A stretch of DNA of 12,373 nt from an uncultured Collinsella sp. (GTDB lineage: Bacteria; Actinomycetota; Coriobacteriia; Coriobacteriales; Coriobacteriaceae): positions 1-12,373 of the forward strand of contig URUW01000037.1 of the NCBI GenBank assembly GCA_900551205.1. Reading direction: 5' to 3'. Below the pieces are notes generated by a model. The model was not told the DNA's origin. It did no database searches and worked only from the letters and a program-made list of their open reading frames with translations. The position numbers and the translations under genes are program-made. This document shows, piece after piece, positions 7,165-12,373 of this stretch (position 1 is its first letter; the number at the start of each line of letters is the position of its first letter).

Positions 7165-7212
7165 AAAAATCTTTAATTAAAAAAGGAGAAATCGATAATC
7201 GACTTCTCCTTT
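7165..7212 (-). terminator. Terminator of the radical SAM/peptide operon
   Basis: On the minus strand AAAGGAGAA (7212-7204) pairs with TTCTCCTTT (7190-7182), with further TCGAT/ATCGA complementarity in the loop. It is followed by TTTTTTAATTAAAG and a second run TTTTTTT (7169-7163). It begins about 25 bases after the peptide stop codon, which shows that the peptide gene is the last of the operon. Confidence 0.8.
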
Positions 7213-7236
7213 AAGCGAGGCAAGAAAATTCCGAAA

Positions 7237-7347
7237 CTAATGGCAGAATTTATCCATGTAGTCCTCAAAGTCGAACACTTCTACCACGACGCCCTCTTCC
7301 TGAGACTCTTTCAGTTGCTCCAAGAGATCTTTGTTAATAACGTCCAT
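7237..7347 (-). CDS. 36-residue acidic peptide, candidate RiPP precursor
   Basis: The reading frame ATG 7347 to TAG 7237 encodes 36 residues, too short for most gene finders. It starts MDVINKDLLEQLKESQEEG, which looks like an amphipathic helical leader, then VVVEV, and ends FDFEDYMDKFCH. There are 11 Asp/Glu against three Lys, and a single Cys at position 35 followed by a C-terminal His. An AGGAGG lies exactly seven bases before the ATG (7355-7360), overlapping the end of the radical SAM gene (stop at 7361-7363), so the two are co-transcribed and the peptide should be translated more strongly than the enzyme. That coupling, and the terminator right after it, support a real gene. I recognise no known precursor family. 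The modified part is likely the aromatic/acidic C-terminus (inference). It could instead be a non-modified small protein. Confidence 0.7.
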   Translation of the reverse strand: MDVINKDLLEQLKESQEEGVVVEVFDFEDYMDKFCH

Positions 7348-7360
7348 GCAGAAACCTCCT

Positions 7361-9682
7361 CTATCTAATCAGTTGTAGTATATCTGCTTTCATGCAATTA
7401 TCAACCAACTTGTTTAATTGCTCCTCGCTTGTCGATAGTCCCTCTTTTTTCAAAATGTCGCGCACCTCGTTCTTAGTAATCGGCTTTTCAAACAACGAAA
7501 GCAAAGCGAACGAAAAATCATTAACCGCACACATTCTATGGGTGGCACAACTCAGCAGTACTCTTAACCCCTCTTTTGAGCGTCCGACTTCTTTAACAAA
7601 CGAACTTTTAACCAATTGAAAACCATTATCGTGCATTACATAATCGGCATCGATATTTGTATTCAGCAATCCATAATGCAACAGTTCTTCTATCGCCCTT
7701 GTCAGCTCGAGGTCGCCCTGATCAAGAATAAGAGAAATGCTACAATCGGCCTCCAATAAACGGGCCAACTTATGGTATACCAACTGGGAAACAGCATAGA
7801 CATGATGGTATTCAGAATTATAGAAGTAGGCAAATGGCTCAACGAGCACGACAGAGGTCTTGGAATCCAGCCAGATTCGATCGGCTGGATTTAGACTAGT
7901 TAGCCGTCGCTTTACTTTGGTCAAATGTCCCTTATACCTGACAGCGTGAATAGAATCTAGGATCCAGGTCACCTCTGAAATATGAAGCCGCTGGGGCAAG
8001 TCAATTGTGTCGCTACCGTTTATGACCTCTTGCATATAAAAATCAATATGATGCTCATCAGATAAGGATTTTGCTTCATTTAAAGTTAAACCAGTGCCTG
8101 AAACATAATCTACTTCGAGGCGCAAATCCTCATATTGGGACTGCGGCATTACAGAGACACCATACTTATCGGGATGATTCCAAACATCCGACCCCATAAC
8201 GAGACCAAAATTCGTAAATCCTCTCGTGGAATATGGAACACCACATACCTGTTTTGAATAATTCAAAACATTCTCTGTATAAGCTAAGGTGTTCAGAGCC
8301 TCTTCTTTAGTTTCGGTCGGAAAGCCAATCATAAAAAATAGATGAACAGGAATACCCGCATTGAGACAATCATGGATATTGCGATCAATCCAATCAACTC
8401 TCGTGTTCTTCTTCATTAGATCAAGAACTCTTTGGTTGTATGACTCGAGGCCAAACTGAATCTGCCTACATCCACTTTGGTATATCTTGTTAAAAACGTC
8501 TGTACTTAGGGTTGGAGAGAACCTCGTTTCTCCATGCCAGAAAAACGTTTTTCCCGATGCGTTTATTTCATCCGCGAGTTGCTCCATTCTTTTGCCTTCG
8601 AATGTTTCATCCACAAAAGAGAAAACTCTCGTGCCGTATTTTTCATTTAACCGACACATTATTTCAAATACTCTCGATATAGGCATCTTTCGGTAACAAC
8701 CACCGGTAGCACCGGGAATGGTGCAGAAGGCGCAATGATTAAAACACTGCCTAGAGGAATAAACCGGCAATATTAGCTCAGGCATGAAGTATTTAGAAAG
8801 GGCGAAGCCATCGAAATCGGGAACTGTATCGTTGATAAATGTTTGCTCAATCCGATGGTTTTTATATATCTTTCCACCTTTAGCATGGCAAAGGTTTGGA
8901 ACACAGTCGAGATTGTCATCACCAGAGTCAAGAGCCTCAAGAAGACGTGCAAGCGGCTCTTCGCCGTCATACATCATTATCGAATCAATGTATTCAAAAA
9001 AGGGATGCCATTCTTTCATGCAGTCATCTGCTAAACGAGTAATGTAATTGCCGCCCAATGAGACGTGTTTAACAGATGGACATTCTTCTTTAATCAGTTT
9101 CGCTAACGTAACTGCAGAAATCAATTGGAAACAGCCGCTCACCGAAATCCCAATAAACTCGATTTTTTCCCTCTGAATACGCTTAAGAAAGGCAGTTTCA
9201 TAGAAGGAAATAAACGGATTATGCAAGGTATCCGCAAGCGATTTCATTATTTCTGGTGTCGAATAATAATCATAGGGCAGATCTATGGAGTTGAACGTGT
9301 ATTTAACTCCATATGAGACGTGATTTATGATATAGAGTGCATTTCTAAAAATGTTTTCAGCATATTGTCTTTCTTTTAGATTAAAGTATCTCTTCGATCT
9401 GAAAATATCTTTTGCCTCGTCAACATTAAGTGCCGACTTTTGTATCAACTCGATTGTTAATTGGACATTCGAACTAAACGAATCCTTTGATTCCCGATAC
9501 CTTTTACAGCACTCTTCGACATGTCTAAAAGATAGGAGGTCATCGTAAAATTCCACGTTTAAGTCAACAATGTCAACTTTGTATTGTTCAACCTCTTGAA
9601 GATATGACTTCAAAACAGGCAAGGCAAGATACGGCCCCACTGGACTCCATCCTGGGGGAAATACTAAAAGCGTTTTAGGCAT
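7361..9682 (-). CDS. B12-binding-domain radical SAM protein, candidate peptide-modifying enzyme
   Basis: A 773-residue iron-sulfur enzyme, cytoplasmic. Residues about 3-260 resemble the cobalamin-binding domain of B12-dependent radical SAM enzymes (LLVFPPGWSPVGPYLALP, then SVSGCFQ at 181 and SLGGNY at 208), but no DxHxxG cobalamin-ligand motif is seen. The radical SAM core has CFNHCAFC (Cys313, Cys317, Cys320) for the 4Fe-4S cluster, GETRF (384-388), GLES (411-414) and MIGFPTET (451-458). About 200 further residues follow the core. Two parts of these, about 600-675 and 700-773, read as winged-helix/PqqD-like segments, the kind of domain that binds RiPP leader peptides. The chemistry could be C-methylation, cross-linking or another radical reaction; I cannot tell. 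It starts seven bases after the MFS stop, with a weak ribosome site inside that gene's end, so translation is probably coupled. Confidence 0.85.
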   Translation of the reverse strand: MPKTLLVFPPGWSPVGPYLALPVLKSYLQEVEQYKVDIVDLNVEFYDDLLSFRHVEECCKRYRESKDSFSSNVQLTIELIQKSALNVDEAKDIFRSKRYFNLKERQYAENIFRNALYIINHVSYGVKYTFNSIDLPYDYYSTPEIMKSLADTLHNPFISFYETAFLKRIQREKIEFIGISVSGCFQLISAVTLAKLIKEECPSVKHVSLGGNYITRLADDCMKEWHPFFEYIDSIMMYDGEEPLARLLEALDSGDDNLDCVPNLCHAKGGKIYKNHRIEQTFINDTVPDFDGFALSKYFMPELILPVYSSRQCFNHCAFCTIPGATGGCYRKMPISRVFEIMCRLNEKYGTRVFSFVDETFEGKRMEQLADEINASGKTFFWHGETRFSPTLSTDVFNKIYQSGCRQIQFGLESYNQRVLDLMKKNTRVDWIDRNIHDCLNAGIPVHLFFMIGFPTETKEEALNTLAYTENVLNYSKQVCGVPYSTRGFTNFGLVMGSDVWNHPDKYGVSVMPQSQYEDLRLEVDYVSGTGLTLNEAKSLSDEHHIDFYMQEVINGSDTIDLPQRLHISEVTWILDSIHAVRYKGHLTKVKRRLTSLNPADRIWLDSKTSVVLVEPFAYFYNSEYHHVYAVSQLVYHKLARLLEADCSISLILDQGDLELTRAIEELLHYGLLNTNIDADYVMHDNGFQLVKSSFVKEVGRSKEGLRVLLSCATHRMCAVNDFSFALLSLFEKPITKNEVRDILKKEGLSTSEEQLNKLVDNCMKADILQLIR

Positions 9683-9689
9683 ATCAACG

Positions 9690-10874
9690 TCACATCTTTC
9701 GCAAATAATTCAATTGAAACACAACTACCATCATAATTGAAAATACACCAAGTCCTGTAACGAGAATTGAGAACATCGCGATGCTCGTGAACAGCGAAAC
9801 AAGAAGTGTTGAAATAACAACAGCAACCGATTGCAAAGACTCCCTAATTGAAAACAGGCTTATCGATTCAGATCCGTCTCTCGCCAAATCCTGCAGCGAT
9901 GTTATGAGAAGCACATCTTGAATGGCGTTTCCGGCACCGACGATAAAAAGGAAAATAAACGATATCCCAGACGCATAGCGATAGCCAAACGCCAGATACG
10001 CACCGAGCGCAAGATACGTCACAAAACAATATGATTTAACGCAATCGGAACCACTGATTAAACGACCATATATTGTATTTCCGAACAACAGTCCGATTGT
10101 AAGACTACTCTGAAGGAATCCGTATTGTATCGATGACGAGTCAAATTGCAATTGCGCTATAGCTGGCAAAAGAGAATTCAGAGAGCCGAATGCCACGCCA
10201 CTAGAAATATCGATTAATAGGAAACCAATTGCCAAGTGCTTCGCGCTAAGATCACTAAATGCAGTCCTGTTTTTTTCATTTTTGCTTATTCCCTCTTTAT
10301 CATTAACCTCGATAACCGACGGAACATCTCGCAGCAACCAGAACGACGCGGCAAAAGAAAGCGCGTCTAATGCAAGAACAGCCTCCGCCCCAAATTGAGC
10401 GACAACAAAACCGCCGGCAACTGGCCCCAGAACCATCATCAAATTCTGCAGGAACCCAAACGAATTATTAATTACGTCGCGATTGATACTATTCGTATTG
10501 GCTCTTAACAACGAGTAAAAGCAGGGCATTTCTACCGTTCGGCAAAGCGATACCGCGCACGTAATAGCAAACATACTCCATTTACTATCAACAAAAATAT
10601 AGCAAACGAATAATCCCGCGCGAATTAAGTCTGCCAATCTCATGGCCTGCAGTGTCCCGATACCCATCTTCTGAGGCAGCTGCGCGAGCGCAACTGAAAA
10701 CAGAGAGGGGGCAAATCTGCAGCAGACCATCAAAGCAGTTGCAGAAACATCGTGAGTTACCTCGTAAATTAGCATTGGCAAAGCAATATTCGCACACCAA
10801 TTGCCTATTTCGCTTATCCCTCTAGCAATATATAGGACCCGAACCGGACGGCTAGCTCTCAATACCGTGAACAT
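9690..10874 (-). CDS. MFS transporter, likely product exporter
   Basis: The protein of 394-395 residues has about twelve hydrophobic segments of the major facilitator superfamily, in two halves split by a charged loop near residues 185-212 (EVNDKEGISKNEKNR). The sequence GPVAGGFV near residue 151 resembles motif C (GPxxGG), a mark of drug/proton antiporters, so export is more likely than uptake. It belongs with the macrolide-efflux-like (MFS_3) transporters by appearance. A GTG at 10877 immediately precedes the ATG at 10874; either could start it, with GAGG 6 or 9 bases upstream. The start overlaps the end of the DUF2087 gene by more than 20 bases, and the stop is seven bases before the radical SAM gene. 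Context suggests it exports, or gives self-protection against, the product of the peptide pathway. Confidence 0.85.
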   Translation of the reverse strand: MFTVLRASRPVRVLYIARGISEIGNWCANIALPMLIYEVTHDVSATALMVCCRFAPSLFSVALAQLPQKMGIGTLQAMRLADLIRAGLFVCYIFVDSKWSMFAITCAVSLCRTVEMPCFYSLLRANTNSINRDVINNSFGFLQNLMMVLGPVAGGFVVAQFGAEAVLALDALSFAASFWLLRDVPSVIEVNDKEGISKNEKNRTAFSDLSAKHLAIGFLLIDISSGVAFGSLNSLLPAIAQLQFDSSSIQYGFLQSSLTIGLLFGNTIYGRLISGSDCVKSYCFVTYLALGAYLAFGYRYASGISFIFLFIVGAGNAIQDVLLITSLQDLARDGSESISLFSIRESLQSVAVVISTLLVSLFTSIAMFSILVTGLGVFSIMMVVVFQLNYLRKM

Positions 10875-11133
10875 CACGATTAACCTCGTATTTCAGGCCT
10901 CGTTCATCCCTTAATAGGAATCCATAATCAACCAAGTACCGCCTCAACACGGCATAATCAGGATAGAGCTGTGACAGCACACGATTAACCTGAAGCTCCG
11001 TATAACTTGTATTTAATTCAAAGAAAGAGACGGCCCATAGCAGCATGATTCTTTTATAGCTTTCCTTTTTTGGAATTGAAACCAGCTCGCCATTCTTGAG
11101 AAATCGTTTTTTAAAGTCTATTAGCTCATCCAT
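10852..11133 (-). CDS. DUF2087 winged-helix small protein
   Basis: This 93-residue protein contains a DUF2087 domain over about residues 16-85. Marks include the YKRIMLLWAVSFF helix, the YTELQVNRVLSQLYPDYAVLRRYLVDYGFLLRD core (long helix pair then short wing) and the terminal KYEV strand. DUF2087 domains often occur fused to, or next to, transcription regulators, and have a winged-helix look. As the first gene of the cassette it may be the pathway regulator; alternatively it may act as a peptide-binding partner of the radical SAM enzyme. ATG 11133 has GGAGG six bases upstream. The gene overlaps the MFS gene in another frame, which ties it firmly to the operon. Confidence 0.8.
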   Translation of the reverse strand: MDELIDFKKRFLKNGELVSIPKKESYKRIMLLWAVSFFELNTSYTELQVNRVLSQLYPDYAVLRRYLVDYGFLLRDERGLKYEVNRDVHGIES

Positions 11134-11160
11134 TCACATCCTCCATTTCATACGCATCTA

Positions 11161-11189
11161 ATACTAAAAATGCATACGCTTTAGGTCAT
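11161..11189 (-). promoter_or_regulatory. Candidate promoter of the cassette operon
   Basis: Reading leftward, ATGACC (11189-11184) and TAGTAT (11166-11161) are separated by exactly 17 bases and match the sigma-70 consensus at four of six positions each. Transcription would begin about 20 bases before the DUF2087 start codon. No other pair of this quality was seen between the DUF2087 gene and the neighbouring gene. Confidence 0.5.
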
Positions 11190-11207
11190 CGCATTCAGCT
11201 TCTTTAT

Positions 11208-11227
11208 TCGAACTAAACTCGAACTAA
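11208..11227. promoter_or_regulatory. Two TCGAACTAA direct repeats, 11-base phasing
   Basis: TCGAACTAA occurs at 11208-11216 and 11219-11227, about one helical turn apart and about 20-40 bases upstream of the candidate -35 box. Position and phasing suit an activator site for the cassette operon. The first gene of the operon, the DUF2087 protein, would be an obvious candidate to bind here (inference). Confidence 0.4.
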
Positions 11228-11233
11228 TCTAAA

Positions 11234-11452
11234 TTATTTGCTCAGACACTCTTCGAAAGCTCGTTTTTCACTCTGAGTAAAATGCCCTTCCCAGTCAGTC
11301 CACGAACAGGAAGGCAACTCACAACGAGCGGAGTCGAAACCCTCTGCCGTCGGTCGTTCAAAATGCACGATAACCTTTTCGATATCGCCATCTGTAATCA
11401 GGTCAGAATGAATGACCTCGGTTCCATCTTCGAATGTCATATACGGGTACAT
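11234..11452 (-). CDS. Small conserved-type hypothetical protein, 72 residues
   Basis: The protein opens MYPYMTFEDGTEVIHSD and continues with a strand-rich DIEKVIVHFERP, then GFDSARCELPSCSW, and a charged C-terminal helix ending FEECLSK. I recall small proteins of gut Firmicutes and related bacteria with a similar start (YPYMT..DGTEVVHS, VHFERPTEDGFDTARCELPSY), usually somewhat longer, so this copy may be shortened at its C-terminus. Function is unknown. No membrane segment or signal peptide is seen. ATG 11452 has GAGGTGG eight bases before it. The frame stays open further upstream, but that part runs antisense to the rightward gene and is rejected. Composition is closer to the core chromosome, and no terminator separates it from the cassette, so some read-through is possible. 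Confidence 0.7.
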   Translation of the reverse strand: MYPYMTFEDGTEVIHSDLITDGDIEKVIVHFERPTAEGFDSARCELPSCSWTDWEGHFTQSEKRAFEECLSK

Positions 11453-11626
11453 CACGTAAACCACCTCGCAAACATAAATCCAGTTTAGCATCAAGCTATC
11501 GCACCAAAGACAGCAAGCCCCCTTGATGAGTTGATGGTATCTGTTAAATGTCACGTACGATTCACATCTGGTGGGTACCCTGATGGCTACACGAAACGAA
11601 GCAGATTTACACCGGGAGGACCCCGT
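11453..11626. promoter_or_regulatory. Divergent intergenic region
   Basis: These 174 bases lie between two divergently read genes and must hold both promoters. On the plus strand TTGATG (11523-11528) is followed after 16 bases by TAAATG (11545-11550), a weak candidate promoter for the rightward gene. GGGAGGA (11614-11620) is that gene's ribosome site. I found no convincing promoter for the 72-residue gene and no strong palindrome. Confidence 0.3.
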
Positions 11627-12373
11627 ATGACAACCAAGTACACCGACGCGCCGCGTACACGCGTCATGACTCCCGCCGCACTGAACAACGGCGTGCACGA
11701 GAACCATTCCATCGGCCAGACCATGGCCATTGCGCCCAAGAAAAAACTCTTTGACGACATTTCCATTCCCCAAATCATCGCCGGTGCCGCAGCTGCCGCA
11801 ACGAGTGTCGCGCTTGCTTCCAAGATCGGCATCGCTGGATCGGTGATCGGCGCCGCCGTAAGCTCGGTCATCACCGTTGTATCCTCGCAGGTCTACCGCC
11901 ACTTTATCTCCGCCAGCGCCGAAGCAATCAAGGGCACGCATGCCGCTGTCGACTACCCTACCGGCGCCTACGAGCCCGTTGAGCCCAATGTCGAGGAGCA
12001 CCTAGGTGGCGCCGCAACCACGCAGGAGATGCGCCAGGTTGCGGGACGCGCGACCACGGCGCGCGTCGCTCCCAACAGCCTGCGCGCCAAGGCGGCGGCC
12101 GAGCGCAGCCAGACGCAAAAGAAGGTCATCATCTTCTCGATCGCTATCGCCATAGTCGCGGTCATCGCCTGCGCCGGCGCCATCCTTATCACCACTGCCG
12201 GTGAGGGTCTGGGCGAGCGTCCCGAGCCGATCCTTTCGTCGCGCACGACCGATAGCGATGCAGATGGCAACACCCAGTCGCAGGATCAGCAGGCAAAGAC
12301 GGACGATACGCAAGACAGTTCTACCTCTGCCAATTCATCCTCGAACACCCAAAACCAATCGCAGGGCACCGAT
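11627..12373 (+). CDS. Membrane protein with two hydrophobic segments, partial at right edge
   Basis: ATG 11627 follows GGGAGGA with six bases spacing, and the frame is open for 249 codons to the window end with no stop, so the gene is cut. Residues 1-45 are hydrophilic. Residues about 48-90 form a glycine/alanine/valine-rich hydrophobic stretch (IPQIIAGAAAAATSVALASK...) that may be one or two membrane helices. Residues 100-165 are hydrophilic, and 166-190 (KKVIIFSIAIAIVAVIACAG) are a clear transmembrane segment. From about 205 on it is low-complexity Ser/Thr/Gln/Asp-rich (DADGNTQSQDQQAK, SSTSANSSSN), like an extracellular or periplasmic linker. I do not recognise the family. Codon use is GC-rich like the core chromosome. 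It faces away from the cassette. Confidence 0.75.
   Translation, partial: MTTKYTDAPRTRVMTPAALNNGVHENHSIGQTMAIAPKKKLFDDISIPQIIAGAAAAATSVALASKIGIAGSVIGAAVSSVITVVSSQVYRHFISASAEAIKGTHAAVDYPTGAYEPVEPNVEEHLGGAATTQEMRQVAGRATTARVAPNSLRAKAAAERSQTQKKVIIFSIAIAIVAVIACAGAILITTAGEGLGERPEPILSSRTTDSDADGNTQSQDQQAKTDDTQDSSTSANSSSNTQNQSQGTD

Larger units (their letters stand above)
7150..11233 (-). other. Low-GC four-gene cassette, candidate RiPP biosynthesis locus
   Basis: Between nadE and the 72-residue protein gene the composition changes sharply from about 60% GC to roughly 40% by eye, with many A/T-ending and AGA/ATA codons. The stretch holds one minus-strand operon: DUF2087 protein, MFS exporter, radical SAM protein, 36-codon peptide. 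The genes overlap or lie 7-13 bases apart, with a promoter in front and a terminator behind. Composition and self-contained layout suggest horizontal acquisition. I find no integrase, transposase, tRNA or obvious terminal direct repeats, so how it arrived is not shown. Confidence 0.65.

Noticed and set aside
11134..11151. Five-codon frame MKWRM ending just at the DUF2087 start
   Set aside because: It consists mostly of the ribosome site itself, has no ribosome site of its own and is probably chance, though its TGA abuts the DUF2087 ATG.
11453..12001. Upstream extension of the 72-residue protein frame
   Set aside because: It runs antisense through the rightward membrane-protein gene and has Gly/Asp/Arg-rich shadow composition.
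12002..12313. 103-codon minus-strand frame opposite the edge gene
   Set aside because: Antisense to a frame with a good ribosome site and a clear membrane segment; Arg/Leu-rich shadow.
1..12373. CRISPR array, tRNA, rRNA, integrase or transposase
   Set aside because: Looked for on both strands. No regular repeat-spacer pattern, no cloverleaf and no recombinase motifs were seen; the only near-identical repeats are the two REP-like copies.

Overview
The window looks like chromosomal DNA from a Gram-positive anaerobe with moderately high GC, most likely a Coriobacteriia gut commensal of the Collinsella kind. This is an inference from codon choice, strong GGAGG ribosome sites, an L-lactate dehydrogenase and a glutamine-dependent NAD synthetase; no rRNA or other marker gene is present to prove it. 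Almost all genes read leftward (minus strand). Only the last gene, cut by the right edge, reads rightward.

Bases 1-7048 are ordinary core chromosome at roughly 60% GC by eye. From the left they hold: a long imperfect hairpin element (9-106) and a bidirectional terminator (151-190); a 37-kDa nucleoid-associated protein of the YejK/NdpA family (209-1213); a DUF2974-type alpha/beta-hydrolase protein (1325-2485) bracketed by two near-identical REP-like repeats (1288-1322 and 2516-2547); L-lactate dehydrogenase ldh (2613-3563); a class I/II PLP aminotransferase (3766-4929); and nadE (5048-7048). ldh and the aminotransferase each have a terminator-like hairpin only about 20 bases upstream of the start codon, which suggests control in the RNA leader.

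Bases about 7150-11233 form a compact cassette of clearly lower GC (about 40% on sampled lines), read as one minus-strand operon. The order is: promoter (11161-11189) with paired upstream repeats, DUF2087 winged-helix protein (10852-11133), MFS exporter overlapping it (9690-10874), a 773-residue radical SAM protein with an N-terminal B12-binding-like domain (7361-9682), and, last, a 36-codon peptide gene (7237-7347) with a near-perfect Shine-Dalgarno, followed by a terminator (7165-7212). Enzyme, exporter, small regulator and short acidic peptide together look like a ribosomally made, post-translationally modified peptide (RiPP) locus. I do not recognise it as any described class, and it is the most interesting content of the window. 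A plausible scheme is that the radical SAM enzyme, through winged-helix domains at its C-terminus, binds and alters the peptide ending FDFEDYMDKFCH, the MFS protein exports the product, and the DUF2087 protein controls expression or presents the substrate.

Bases 11234-12373 hold a small conserved-looking hypothetical protein of 72 residues (11234-11452, minus) and, divergently, a two-segment membrane protein (11627 to the edge, plus) whose hydrophilic C-terminal part is cut off by the window end.
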